From Amycolatopsis anabasis (GTDB lineage Bacteria; Actinomycetota; Actinomycetes; Mycobacteriales; Pseudonocardiaceae), in assembly GCF_009765355.1 (NCBI RefSeq), contig NZ_VTHK01000030.1, forward strand, positions 1-64,000: a stretch of 64,000 nt of DNA, given 5' to 3'. Both the position numbers and the translations under genes were made by a program. Positions 43,915-53,600 of the stretch are shown here, piece by piece. The notes under the pieces are model-generated. The model worked only from the letters and a program-made list of their open reading frames with translations. It was not told the origin of the DNA and searched no databases. Position 1 is the first letter of the stretch. Every line of letters starts with the position of its first letter.

Positions 43915-44242
43915 ACCTCCTACACCCGGACGGTCACCCAGCCTGCGCCCGCCAAGCGAGCGTCGTTGTCGAGGTGGCACCTTCGACTGTCTCGATGGCG
44001 GCACACCAAAACTCGGCGTTAGTATTAGGCTACTTTACGTGCTCGAGACATCCGTCCACGAAGACTGCGACCCGGATGGGGCCGAAGACGATGTCCGCCT
44101 CACGTCTCACACCCTTGACCGGACGTCGGTGGATCCGGCAGCGCAACCCGACCCGAGTGCAGGCCTTTGCGCAGCGAAAGTTCCGAGACTTCTGCCTGCT
44201 CATGCGAACACAAAACTTCGGTGTCGTTTCCAGCCGCTCCAT
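43915..44242 (-). pseudogene. Decayed second vsr
   Basis: The frame reads MERLETTPKFCVRMSRQKSR, then VGLRCRIHRRPVKGVRREAD and IVFGPIRVAVFVDGC, nearly identical to the intact vsr at 23442. A deletion removes part of the first helix, the FWHGCPEHATWP zinc segment is lost after a stop, and a remnant of NAEFW remains. It lies upstream of the GHKL operon and in the opposite orientation to the intact copy. Confidence 0.85.
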
Positions 44243-44486
44243 ATAGTCATTTTGGCAATCCGTTATCGGAGACACACAAGCAGGTCCGTGATTGGCTCGA
44301 CGCCCCGAATTCTGCTCCCCTGCGTCGACCGCGCAGCCGATCACTTGGAGCTCGGGTGCGAGGTGTCGCCGTTCGATGGAGCGCCGGCGTCTCTCAAGAT
44401 CGAAGCCGCCCCCTGCGAGTCGATAGTGTTTCATTCACCCCGCATCGCGAGTGCCACCGGCGGGCGGAGTTTTTGGATCTTGCTGG

Positions 44487-45737
44487 CTAATTCTGGCTTC
44501 CATCGCTGGGCGGTGTTGAACGCGTCGTGGTGTGGAAGAAACGCAGGATGTCCGGGAGGGCGGCGATGGGGGTGGTTCGGTGGTCCGCCTCGCCGAGGAT
44601 GGTCAGTTGGGGGTTGGCGCCGTGGGTGTGGAGGGTGTCGCGGCAGTGTTCGGAGTTGGTGATCGGGACTTCTTGGTCGGCCGGGGAAGCGTAGATGCGG
44701 ATCGGGGCGGGTGGGTGCCACGAGCAGGTGGAGTCGCCGGTGCGCAGGGCGTCGGCCAGGGGGCCGGTGGGGTGGCGTAGGCGTTCGGCGAATCGTGGGG
44801 TGAGCAGGTCATGCGGGGCGGGCAACTGCCGCACGATTTCCTGGTCGTCGTGGGTGCCGTCGAATAGCGGCTCCACGTGTGGGGTGGCGAAGGCTTCGGC
44901 GGGTGTGTCGTACAGGTGGTGCAGGCGGTTCCAGGCGACGGTGAAGTAGGCCAAGTAGAAGGCGGCGGCATGGGGTTCGAGTCGACCGTCGAGCGCGGCG
45001 GGTAGTTGCGTGCCGAGCAGGTCGAACGGGCCGCTCACCGGGGCGAGTGCGCCCAGCCGGAAATCGGGGTCCGCGCCCTCGGCGAGCGCCCGGCCGAGGG
45101 CCATGGACGTCCGCCCGCCCTGCGAGAAGCCGGTGACCAGCACGTCCGGCCGGGTAGTACGACCAAGCGACGCCAGCGCGGTGCGGGCGGCGCGCAGCAT
45201 GTCCACCGATGCGGTGGTTTCAGAGGTGACGTCCAGGTACGGATGCGGCCCCGCGCCGTACCCCAGGCCGAGGAAATCCGGTGCGACGGCCGCGTATCCG
45301 GCGCCCGCGAAGAACATCGCGATCGCGCGATCGATCCGGTCGTCCGACACGGTCGCCGCGCCGTCCTTGAGAGAATTGGTTCCGTGCTGGTAGCTGACCA
45401 CCTGGAGAACCCGGTTGTCGTTGTGCGGCACCACGAGGAGCCCACTCGCCGTGGTCGCTGCGCCGTCCGGGCCCACCGTGCGGTAGATCAGGCGATACGC
45501 GTGCACACCCTGGTCCGGGGACGGGGTGGTCAAGCCCCGATCGGTGAGGTAGGCGGCGAGGGTCTTCTTCCCCAGGGTGGCGACGGCCTCGATCGCGACC
45601 AGCGCGCCTCGGCCGGGGGCGGTGTGCTCGACGGTGGGCGGTGACTCGGCGGCGATCGTCGCGGGGGCGGCGACCGCGGTGAACACCAAACCCGCGCAGA
45701 CGGTCGCGAGGGCGGAACGGACGAACTTCGTTGTCAT
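44487..45737 (-). CDS. Secreted lipase/esterase
   Basis: The 416-residue precursor has a signal peptide (KFVRSALATVCAGLVFTAVA, cleaved near APATIAAES). The alpha/beta-hydrolase domain contains the nucleophile elbow VTGFSQGGRTS (Ser about 205), APDFLGLGYGAG and, towards the end, PADQEVPITNSEHC and ADHRTTPIA holding the Asp/His. This is the fungal-type secretory lipase family common in actinobacteria. The start is the ATG at 45737, not an upstream in-frame codon, since it begins the signal peptide. It is outside the island. Confidence 0.87.
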   Translation of the reverse strand: MTTKFVRSALATVCAGLVFTAVAAPATIAAESPPTVEHTAPGRGALVAIEAVATLGKKTLAAYLTDRGLTTPSPDQGVHAYRLIYRTVGPDGAATTASGLLVVPHNDNRVLQVVSYQHGTNSLKDGAATVSDDRIDRAIAMFFAGAGYAAVAPDFLGLGYGAGPHPYLDVTSETTASVDMLRAARTALASLGRTTRPDVLVTGFSQGGRTSMALGRALAEGADPDFRLGALAPVSGPFDLLGTQLPAALDGRLEPHAAAFYLAYFTVAWNRLHHLYDTPAEAFATPHVEPLFDGTHDDQEIVRQLPAPHDLLTPRFAERLRHPTGPLADALRTGDSTCSWHPPAPIRIYASPADQEVPITNSEHCRDTLHTHGANPQLTILGEADHRTTPIAALPDILRFFHTTTRSTPPSDGSQN

Positions 45738-45872
45738 ACAAGAAAAACTAGGAATCTGCCGGGCCGGTGCCCATCCGGCGCGCACCCGTGCTCGAGGTGG
45801 TGAAAACTCCCCACCCGGTTTTTGTCGGTCCCCCTCGCTACCGTCTTTTCCAGACCGCCCGACCGGCGGCCA

Positions 45873-46529
45873 TCAGCAGGAAACGTTGTCCTTCGACTGG
45901 CGGGGATCGCGTGACGCGCAACCGTAGCGTTCGTGGTGCCCGATGACGATGTCCAGCGCCCGCAGCGGGGAAAGCGGGCGGCCGTCGGCCGTGTAGCGGC
46001 CCTCGGTGAGTTCGGTGAGGAGGTGGGAATTGGTACGTACGTCGGCGTGCAGCGCGCGATAGAACGCGGCCGACTGGCTGGCGGCCTGGTAGAAGCGGCG
46101 GACCAGGGAGTCGCACACCGGTACGAGCAGGGGGCGCAGCCGGTGCAGCACCTTCGACACGGTCACGGGTGTCCACTGTGGAACCTGCTCGGTGAGCGCG
46201 TTCGCCTCGCGGATCAGGGGAAACGGCGGCTCCTCGATCGTTTCGAGATCGGCGAAGGCGGGTGCGTCCGGGGTGGTCTCGTCCAGTACGCGTTGCATCG
46301 CGGCGAGCAGCGCGGTGCTGGCGTCGTGGGTCCGGCGGAACAGCGGAATCACGTGGTCGTGGCGCAGGCGCAGGCTGAGCAGGTTCGCGGCGAAACAGTC
46401 CAGCGGGGTGAGCCGGCCGGACGAACCGTAGAGCTGGTCGTAGGTGGTGAACGCGAAGTGGGAGTTCGGGTCCGTGTACGCGTCGAGGTGCGCGGGCGCG
46501 CAATCCCGGAGCTCGGCGATGCTGCGCAT
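45873..46529 (-). CDS. DUF6308-like protein
   Basis: The 218-residue protein has an all-helical look with TTYDQLYGSSGRLTPLDCFA, PAFADLETIEEPPFPLIREA and SKVLHRLRPLLVPVCDSLVR. I recall this family as DUF6308, without known function. GAGGTGAC precedes the ATG at 46529. No membrane segment or catalytic motif is seen. It is divergent to the oxidoreductase gene at 46672. Confidence 0.75.
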   Translation of the reverse strand: MRSIAELRDCAPAHLDAYTDPNSHFAFTTYDQLYGSSGRLTPLDCFAANLLSLRLRHDHVIPLFRRTHDASTALLAAMQRVLDETTPDAPAFADLETIEEPPFPLIREANALTEQVPQWTPVTVSKVLHRLRPLLVPVCDSLVRRFYQAASQSAAFYRALHADVRTNSHLLTELTEGRYTADGRPLSPLRALDIVIGHHERYGCASRDPRQSKDNVSC

Positions 46530-46671
46530 GTCACCTCCTCGGTGCGCCACTCCAGCGACAGCGACGCAGTGCCTGTCGCTGGGTGCTCCGGGGCCGTTAC
46601 GGTTTCTCGTGTATCGGCCGAAGGTCGAGGTGTTCGTCCAGTTACGGCGGAGTAGCAGGAGGTGAGCTCGG

Positions 46672-48126
46672 CTGGCAGCCGAACCCGACGTGGTCGTCGT
46701 CGGCTCGGGACCGAACGGGCTGGCCGCGGCCGTGCTCATGGCTCGCGCGGGACTGGCGGTGGAGCTGCGTGAGGCGGCCGCGGAGATCGGCGGCGGTCTG
46801 CGATCGGTGCCGTTGTTCGACTCCGAGGTCGTCCACGACATCTGCTCGGCCGTGCATCCGCTGGCGGTCGCGGGACGGTTCTTCCGCGAGTTCGACCTGG
46901 GCGCGCGTGGGGTGGAGCTGCGGCAGCCGGAGATCGCCTACGCCCATCCGCTCGACCACGGTCGTGCCGGGCTGGCGTACCGGAGTCTCGCGCGGACCTG
47001 CGCTCGGCTGGGCGCGGACGGGGCGAACTGGCGGCGGCTGATGGCACCGCTGGTCGAGCGCAGCCGCGGCCTGGTGGACCTGCTGTTCTCCGACCAGCGC
47101 CGGATACCCGGCGATCTGCTCGCGCCGTTGCTGCTGCCCGCGCGGATCCTCGCGCACGGCACCCCGCTGGCCCGGCGCGCGTTCGGCGGGGCCGAGGCGG
47201 CCGCGCTGCTCGCCGGGGTCGCCGGGCACTCGTTCGCCCGGTTGCCGAGCCTGCCCGGTGGGGCGGTCGCGCTCCTGCTCGGCCACCTCGCGCACGCGAC
47301 GGGCTGGCCGGTGCCGGTCGGCGGGAGCCGGAGCATCGCCGCGGCGCTCGCCGACGACTTCCTCGCGCACGGCGGGGTGGTGCGCACGGGGAGCCCGGTG
47401 ACGGATCTCCGCGAGCTCGCCCGGGTCCGTGCGGTGCTGCTCGACCTCGCGCCACGTGGGTTGCTGGAACTCGCCGGGCCGTTGCTGCCGGGCGGGTACC
47501 GGCGGCGGCTCGAGGCGTACCGGTACGGACCGGGGGCGGCGAAGGTCGACTTCCTGGTGTCCGAGCCGATTCCGTGGGCCGCGCCGGAGGTCGGCGAGGC
47601 GGGGACCGTCCACGTGTGCGGGGACCAGGCCGAGGTGTTCGCCGCGGAAAGCGCGGTGGCTTCGGGCAGGCGCGCGGACCGGCCGTTCGTGCTGGTCGCC
47701 GACCCGATGGTGGTCGACCCGTCCCGCGGGCGGCCGGGTAAGCGGCCGGTCTGGGCCTACTGCCACGTGCCGAACGGCGACGAGCGTGACCCGACCGAGG
47801 CGATCCGCCGGCAGATCGAGCGGTTCGCGCCGGGCTTCTCCGACACGGTGCTGGCGAGCCGTGCGATCACCGCGGCCGAGTTCGCCGCCTACAACGCGAA
47901 CTACGTGGGCGGTGACATCGCGGCCGGGGCGATCACCGTCCGGCAACTGCTCGCCCGGCCGACCCCGCGGTGGGATCCGTACCGGACCGCGCTCGGCGGG
48001 GTGTACCTGTGCTCCGCCGCCACCCCGCCGGGTCCGGGAGTGCACGGTATGAGCGGGTACTTCGCGGCGCGCAGTGCGTTGCGCCGGGAGTTCGGCATCC
48101 GCACGACGCCCGGTCTCGCGCCCTGA
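46672..48126 (+). CDS. FAD-dependent oxidoreductase, phytoene-desaturase-like
   Basis: The protein has an N-terminal dinucleotide-binding fold, DVVVVGSGPNGLAAAVLMAR, and the family's LREAAAEIGGGLRS. The C-terminus has TPPGPGVHGMSGYFAARSAL, typical of the phytoene desaturase/amine-oxidase group. The substrate is unknown; no carotenoid gene is nearby. The best Shine-Dalgarno, GGAGGTGA, is six bases before a CTG at 46672, and the first in-frame GTG (46690) is 25 bases away. CTG initiation is therefore likely. Confidence 0.85.
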   Translation: MAAEPDVVVVGSGPNGLAAAVLMARAGLAVELREAAAEIGGGLRSVPLFDSEVVHDICSAVHPLAVAGRFFREFDLGARGVELRQPEIAYAHPLDHGRAGLAYRSLARTCARLGADGANWRRLMAPLVERSRGLVDLLFSDQRRIPGDLLAPLLLPARILAHGTPLARRAFGGAEAAALLAGVAGHSFARLPSLPGGAVALLLGHLAHATGWPVPVGGSRSIAAALADDFLAHGGVVRTGSPVTDLRELARVRAVLLDLAPRGLLELAGPLLPGGYRRRLEAYRYGPGAAKVDFLVSEPIPWAAPEVGEAGTVHVCGDQAEVFAAESAVASGRRADRPFVLVADPMVVDPSRGRPGKRPVWAYCHVPNGDERDPTEAIRRQIERFAPGFSDTVLASRAITAAEFAAYNANYVGGDIAAGAITVRQLLARPTPRWDPYRTALGGVYLCSAATPPGPGVHGMSGYFAARSALRREFGIRTTPGLAP

Positions 48127-48296
48127 ACCGGTCACGACGAAAGCGGGTTGCGTGAAGACGATCGCGGGTAAAGAGTGCACCTGGAACCTGGGGGAAGTGC
48201 CTCCGTTCACCGCGCCGGGCGGGAGGTCGCCTGATGTCCCGGCGGGCACCGGATGAGCCGCGAGCACCGAACCGCAACCTGCACAGAGGACAAACG

Positions 48297-50189
48297 ATGC
48301 GGATAGCACGCGCGCTGGCGGTGGTCGCACTCGCCGGCGTCTCCTTCGCGTCCACCGTGACGGCGGCGCAGGCCGCCCCGGCGGACGACCCGGCCCGGCA
48401 GATCGTCGTCCGGGACGGCAAGACCCAGCCGGTCTACGACTACACCAAGGCCGTGCGCGAGCAGGTCTTCGTGGAAACCCCGGTGGACAGCGACCGGGAC
48501 GGCAAGCACGACAAGCTCGCGGTCTACGTGACCCGGCCGAAGGAAACCGAAGGTTCGCTCAAGGTCGCCACGATCGTCGAGCCGAGCCCGTACTTCCGGG
48601 GCACCCTGGACGTGCCGTACCACCCGGCCGAGGTCACCGACTACCCGCGGACCGCGCCGTGGTCGCCGCCGACCGGGCCGCAGCCGGGGCAGAACTACGG
48701 CCGGATGTACTACGACAACTACTTCGTCTCGCGCGGGTACGCGGTGCTCGCCGCGGACACCCTGGGCACCGGCGACTCGGAAGGGTGCCCGAGCGCGATC
48801 GGCAACGACGAGAAGACCGGCATGAAGACGGTCGTCGAATGGCTGACCGGCAAGGCCAAGGCGTTCACCGCCGACGGCAAGGAGGTCAAGGCGAGCTGGT
48901 CGACCGGGAACGTGGCGATGGCGGGCAAGAGCTACAACGGCACGCTTCCGGTCGCGGTCGCCAGCACCGGGGTCGAAGGACTCAAGACGATCGTGTCGAT
49001 CTCCGGGATCGCCAGCTGGTACAGCTACTACCGGGCGAACGGCGCGGTCGTGTCGCCGGGCGGGTATGTCGGCGAGGACGCTGATCTGCACGCCAAAGTG
49101 GTGCTGACCAGGAAGAACCCGCAGGTCTGCGACAAACCGATCCGCGAGATGGAAACCGCGATGGACCGGGTCAGCGGTGACTACAACGCGTTCTGGGACG
49201 AGCGGAACTTCGCGAAGGACCTGGGCAAGTTCAAGGGCAGCGTGTTCCAGGTGGCCGGGATCAACGACTGGAACGTGAAGCCGAAGAACTTCACCGACCT
49301 GTGGTCGGCGCTGGGCCAGCACCACATCCCGCGCAAGCTGTGGCTGCACCAGGCGGCGCACGACGACCCGCTGTACGTCGCGGAGCAGGCCTGGCTCGAC
49401 TCGGTGCACCAGTGGTTCGACCACTGGCTCTACAACATCGACAACGGCGTGATGCGGCAGCCGAAGGTGCACTTCGAAACCGAACCCGGCAAGTGGACCG
49501 ACTACCGGAACTGGCCGGAACCGGGCACGCACAACGTGACCCTGCGGTTCGGCGCCGGGCGTTCGCCGAGCCAGCCGGGTGTGCTGACCCCGTTCTGGGC
49601 GCCGGGATTCGGGCAGCGCCAGGACTTCACCGACGACCCGGGCCGCACGGCCGATTCGCTGGTCGCCGGGATGGACAAGGCCGATCCGAACCGGCTGCTC
49701 TACGTCTCCGATCCACTGCCCCGGGACGTCCGGATCTCGGGCGCACCGGAGATCAGCGTGCAGGCTTCGGTCGACGGCAAGTCGCCGTACCTGAGCGCGC
49801 TGCTGGTCGACTACGGCAAGGACAACCGGATCACCGGGTTCGGCCCGGCCAAGGACCAGTGGTGCTTCGGGGACAGCGTCGAAGGCAACTCGGGCTGCCG
49901 GCCCAAGTACCAGTACAGCACCGCGCAGACCGACTACCAGGTGGTCAGCCGGGGCTGGGTGGACGTGCGGAACCGGCATTCGCAGGAGGTCACCGAGCCG
50001 ATCAAGCCCGGCCAGACCTACTCGTTCCGCTGGAACCTGGAGCCGCGGCAGTACCAGCTCAAGGCGGGCCACCGCCTGGGCGTCGTGCTGCTGGTGACCG
50101 ACCAGGACTACACCCTGCGCTACCCGGCCGGCACCAAGATCTCCACGGTGCTGGGGCTCAGCGACATCAAGATTCCGTTCGCGGGCTGA
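48297..50189 (+). CDS. Secreted S15-family Xaa-Pro dipeptidyl-peptidase
   Basis: The 630-residue precursor starts with a signal peptide (RIARALAVVALAGVSFASTV, cleaved near TAAQAAP). The hydrolase domain carries Ser212 in MAGKSYNGTLP, and an Asp/His pair later in VAGINDWNVKP and WLHQAAHDDP. A C-terminal jelly-roll domain (from about 410) follows, as in CocE/X-prolyl peptidases. It cleaves dipeptides from proline-containing peptides or acts as an esterase. The ATG at 48297 is chosen because it begins the signal peptide. Confidence 0.9.
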   Translation: MRIARALAVVALAGVSFASTVTAAQAAPADDPARQIVVRDGKTQPVYDYTKAVREQVFVETPVDSDRDGKHDKLAVYVTRPKETEGSLKVATIVEPSPYFRGTLDVPYHPAEVTDYPRTAPWSPPTGPQPGQNYGRMYYDNYFVSRGYAVLAADTLGTGDSEGCPSAIGNDEKTGMKTVVEWLTGKAKAFTADGKEVKASWSTGNVAMAGKSYNGTLPVAVASTGVEGLKTIVSISGIASWYSYYRANGAVVSPGGYVGEDADLHAKVVLTRKNPQVCDKPIREMETAMDRVSGDYNAFWDERNFAKDLGKFKGSVFQVAGINDWNVKPKNFTDLWSALGQHHIPRKLWLHQAAHDDPLYVAEQAWLDSVHQWFDHWLYNIDNGVMRQPKVHFETEPGKWTDYRNWPEPGTHNVTLRFGAGRSPSQPGVLTPFWAPGFGQRQDFTDDPGRTADSLVAGMDKADPNRLLYVSDPLPRDVRISGAPEISVQASVDGKSPYLSALLVDYGKDNRITGFGPAKDQWCFGDSVEGNSGCRPKYQYSTAQTDYQVVSRGWVDVRNRHSQEVTEPIKPGQTYSFRWNLEPRQYQLKAGHRLGVVLLVTDQDYTLRYPAGTKISTVLGLSDIKIPFAG

Positions 50190-50208
50190 TCCAGGTAGAA
50201 CGGGAAGT

Positions 50209-51651
50209 GTGACCGGGCACATGTCGCCGGAGGAATTCCGGCAGTACGGCAGGCGAGTGGTCGACTGGATCGCCGACTACCTGAGTTCGATCGAGTCGCA
50301 CCCGGTGCGCTCGCAGGTCCGTCCCGGCGAGGTGCGCGTGGCACTGCCCGCGCACCCGCCGGAGCACGGCGAGCCCTACGAACGGGTGCTCGGCGACCTC
50401 GACCGGACGATCCTGCCCGGGGTCACGCACTGGCAGCACCCCAGCTTCTTCGCCTACTTCCCGGCGAACGCGTCCGGCCCGGGCATCCTCGGCGACCTGC
50501 TCTCGTCCGGGCTGGGCGTGCAGGGCATGGTGTGGGCGACCAGCCCGGCGTGCACCGAACTGGAAACCGTCGTGGTGGACTGGCTCGCCGAACTGCTGGG
50601 CCTGCCGAAGCACTTTCGCACCGATTCCCGCGGCGGCGGGGTCATCCAGGACTCGGCGTCGAGCGCGAGCCTGGTCGCCGTGCTGGCCGCGCTGCACCGG
50701 GCCAGTGGCGGGAAGGCGGGCACCGACGGGATCAGCGGCCGCTACCCGATCTACGTCTCGTCGCAGACCCATTCCGCGCTGGAGAAGGCGGGCCGGATCG
50801 CCGGGATCGGCGCGAAGAACGTGCGCGTGGTGGACGTCGATCCGGCGACCCTGACGATGGATCCGGAGCACCTGCGCGCGCTGATCGCCGAGGACGTGGC
50901 GGCGGGCGCGGTGCCGACCCTGGTCTGCGCCACGATCGGCACCACGTCGACCACCGCGATCGATCCGATCACCGAGATCGGCCGGGTGTGCCGCGAACAC
51001 GGTGTCTGGCTGCACGTGGACGCCGCGTACGCGGGGGTCTCGGCGATCTGCCCGGAACTGCGCTGGATCCACGACGGCGTGGCCGAGTACGCCGATTCCT
51101 ACGCCACGAACCCGCACAAGTGGCTGCTCACCAACTTCGACTGCACGGTGTTGTGGCTGGCCGACCGCGCGCCGATGATCGAGGCGCTCTCGATCCTGCC
51201 CGAGTTCCTGCGCAATTCGGCGACCGACACCGGTGAGGTGATCGACTACCGGGACTGGCAGGTGTCCCTGGGCCGCCGGTTCCGCGCGCTGAAGCTGTGG
51301 TCGGTGATCCGCTGGTACGGCGCCGAAGGGCTGCGCGAGCACATCCGCACCGGCGTCGCCCTGGCCGACGAGTTCGCGGCGCTGGTCGCCGCCGATCCGG
51401 ATTTCGTCCTGTTCGAACCGCACCACTTCGGCCTGGTCTGCTTCCGTCCGAAGTGGACCGGATTGTCCGAAGAGGACGCGAACGCGGCGACCCTGGCGCT
51501 GATGGAACGGCTCAACGACTCCGGTGCGCTGTACCTGAGCCACACCAAGGTGAACGGCCGCGTCCTGCTCCGGATGGCGATCGGCGCCCCGGCCACCGAA
51601 CGCCGCCACGTCCTCGAGGCCTGGCACCGGATCCGCGCCGAACTGCCCTGA
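50209..51651 (+). CDS. PLP-dependent amino acid decarboxylase (AADC type)
   Basis: The 480-residue enzyme belongs to group II decarboxylases acting on aromatic amino acids or glutamate. It has VTHWQHPSFFAYFPANAS, LHVDAAYAGVSAICPELR and the PLP-binding Lys304 in TNPHKWLLTNFDC. The length and order are normal for aromatic L-amino acid decarboxylase. The GTG at 50209 is 19 bp after the peptidase stop, so the two may be cotranscribed. The substrate (tryptophan, tyrosine or DOPA) cannot be chosen from sequence. Confidence 0.9.
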   Translation: MTGHMSPEEFRQYGRRVVDWIADYLSSIESHPVRSQVRPGEVRVALPAHPPEHGEPYERVLGDLDRTILPGVTHWQHPSFFAYFPANASGPGILGDLLSSGLGVQGMVWATSPACTELETVVVDWLAELLGLPKHFRTDSRGGGVIQDSASSASLVAVLAALHRASGGKAGTDGISGRYPIYVSSQTHSALEKAGRIAGIGAKNVRVVDVDPATLTMDPEHLRALIAEDVAAGAVPTLVCATIGTTSTTAIDPITEIGRVCREHGVWLHVDAAYAGVSAICPELRWIHDGVAEYADSYATNPHKWLLTNFDCTVLWLADRAPMIEALSILPEFLRNSATDTGEVIDYRDWQVSLGRRFRALKLWSVIRWYGAEGLREHIRTGVALADEFAALVAADPDFVLFEPHHFGLVCFRPKWTGLSEEDANAATLALMERLNDSGALYLSHTKVNGRVLLRMAIGAPATERRHVLEAWHRIRAELP

Positions 51652-51726
51652 CCCCCGCGGTCCAGGGCAGTTCGGACGATCGTGCCAGCAAGCGGGCCAA
51701 GCGTCCTGACTTGTGGGACGCGTGTC

Positions 51727-53544
51727 CTAGCTCGCCGGGTGCAGCTGGGCCGCGGGGATGATCTGCTGCGGGGTGTTCGGGCTGGACCACAGCAGCTTCA
51801 TCGAGGCTTCGCCGCCGCGTTCGGTCTGCTCGAGCTTGATCGCGTACCGCTGCCCGGCGGTCAGCGAGACCTTCCCCTGGTGCACCGCCGGCCCGTGCGG
51901 CACGGTGTTGTCCACCACGAGCTTTCCGTTGACCCACAAGCGAACCGTGTCATCGGAGACGGTCGTGAACGTGTACTCGCCGCTGTCCCGGGGCACTACG
52001 TTCCCGGTCCACCGCGAAGAGAACGCCTCGGCCGGGATCGCGGGATCCGGTGAGCCGGTGAACTTCCAGTTGTAGTTGACTCCGGGATCGGTGCGGGTCA
52101 CCGTCGGCTCGCCGGAGAAGTCCGCGTTCGGCCAGAACTGCGCGGTCAGCCCGGTGCCGTTGCCCGGGGCGGTGACCGGCGGTGTCTTGATCTTCAGTTC
52201 GATCACCGTGGCGATCGGGTTGACCGGCTTGCCGGTCGGTGTAACGCGAAGAGTCCCGGCACCCTGCTCGACGCGGACCCGCTGGCCGCTGCCGAGCACC
52301 CGGGCCGACTGGACGGAGAACGGCGCGAGGGTCTTCAGCTCCAGCGAGCCACCGGCGGTGGGCCACTGGTAGACCGAGGCGTAGAGCCGGTCGCCCTTGC
52401 GGCTCACCACGCCCCAGCCCGGTTCGGCGACCACGCCGGGAGTCCCCGCGCCGTACACCGCGTTGCCCTGACCGTGGGCGCGCAGCCAGTCGCCCATCTG
52501 CCGCAACCGGTCCACCGATTCCCGCGGCACCCGCCCGAGCTTGTCCGGGCCGACGTTGAGCAGGTAGTTGCCGCTGCGGCTGGCGATGGACACCAGGTTG
52601 CGGGTCAGCTCCGTCGAGGACTTCCAGTCGTGGTCCCAGGCGGCGTAACCCCAGCTGCCGTTCAGCGTCATGCACGATTCCCACAGCTGGCCCGCCACCG
52701 GCTGGTCCGGGATCTCCTGCTCGGGCGTCCCGGTGTCGCCGTCCACCACGCGCCGCTTGCCCACCCGGTTGTTGAGCACGATGTTCGGGTCGAGGCTCCG
52801 GACGTACGCCTCGAGCTCCTCACCGTCGCGCTCGGTCCACGGGTTGTTCGGCCGGTCCGTGCTCCACTCGCCGTCGAACCACAGCACCGCGGGGTGGTAG
52901 TTGTCGACGAGTTCCTTCAGCTGCGCGTACATCCGTTTCTTGTAGCGGGGAAACGTCGCCGGATCGGGGAAATCGGGGTCGTGCCAGTCCCAGATCGAGT
53001 AGTAGAAGCCGAGCCGCACGCCCTGCTCGGCGGTCGCTTTCTTCAGCTCGGCCAGGATGTCGCGGTTCTTGTCGAACGACGAGTGGTCGCGCAGGTTCCA
53101 CTGGTTGACCTTCGTCGGCCACATCGCGTAGCCCTCGTGGTGCTTGCTGGTGATCACCACGTACTTCTGCCCGGCCGCCTTCGCGGTGCGCGCGATCGCG
53201 TTCGCGTCGAATCCGGACGGGTTGAACCCGGCGGCGAGTTTCTCGTACTCCTCCCGCGGAATCTGGCACTGCCGCTGGATCCACTCCGCGTTGCGGCAGG
53301 TGGTCCCGTCCGCGCGCCGGTACTCGCCCTGCAACTGCGAGTAGGCGCCGAAGTGGATGAACATCCCGAACCGGTCGTCGCGCCACCACCGGGTGCGGGC
53401 GGCGGTGAACGGATCGTCGGTGGCGTAGTTCGTGCCGGGCCCGGACGGCAGCGGCGCCGCCCGCGCGACGGCGGGCAGGCCGCCGGTCAGGATCGCGGCG
53501 GCCGCCAGGGACAGCACAGCTCGGATGAATGGGCGGCGGGTCAT
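51727..53544 (-). CDS. Secreted GH29 alpha-L-fucosidase with PA14 domain
   Basis: The 605-residue precursor has a twin-arginine-like signal (MTRRPFIRAVLSLAAAAILT). The GH29 domain starts at GMFIHFGAYSQLQGEYRRAD, contains AKAAGQKYVVITSKHHEGYA and the nucleophile in AVLWFDGEWSTD. A C-terminal PA14 domain (about 465-600) covers TAQFWPNADFSGEPTVTR to KLLWSSPNTPQQIIPA and probably binds sugar. The enzyme removes alpha-L-fucose from glycans outside the cell. The ATG at 53544 follows AGGAGG. An inverted repeat at 53601-53678 lies upstream. Confidence 0.92.
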   Translation of the reverse strand: MTRRPFIRAVLSLAAAAILTGGLPAVARAAPLPSGPGTNYATDDPFTAARTRWWRDDRFGMFIHFGAYSQLQGEYRRADGTTCRNAEWIQRQCQIPREEYEKLAAGFNPSGFDANAIARTAKAAGQKYVVITSKHHEGYAMWPTKVNQWNLRDHSSFDKNRDILAELKKATAEQGVRLGFYYSIWDWHDPDFPDPATFPRYKKRMYAQLKELVDNYHPAVLWFDGEWSTDRPNNPWTERDGEELEAYVRSLDPNIVLNNRVGKRRVVDGDTGTPEQEIPDQPVAGQLWESCMTLNGSWGYAAWDHDWKSSTELTRNLVSIASRSGNYLLNVGPDKLGRVPRESVDRLRQMGDWLRAHGQGNAVYGAGTPGVVAEPGWGVVSRKGDRLYASVYQWPTAGGSLELKTLAPFSVQSARVLGSGQRVRVEQGAGTLRVTPTGKPVNPIATVIELKIKTPPVTAPGNGTGLTAQFWPNADFSGEPTVTRTDPGVNYNWKFTGSPDPAIPAEAFSSRWTGNVVPRDSGEYTFTTVSDDTVRLWVNGKLVVDNTVPHGPAVHQGKVSLTAGQRYAIKLEQTERGGEASMKLLWSSPNTPQQIIPAAQLHPAS

Positions 53545-53600
53545 GGCGCCTCCTCGCTGAGGGGTCGACAAGCTCGACGGGAGGCGACGGTAAGGGACAC

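Noticed and set aside
19239..44486. Direct repeat of the tRNA-Ala 3' end as an attachment site
   Set aside because: I looked for the T-arm and acceptor sequence at the right end of the island and did not find it.
48149..48256. Short plus-strand frame starting KTIAGKECTWNL
   Set aside because: Too short, no family recognised and it runs up to the peptidase leader; it may be just untranslated sequence.
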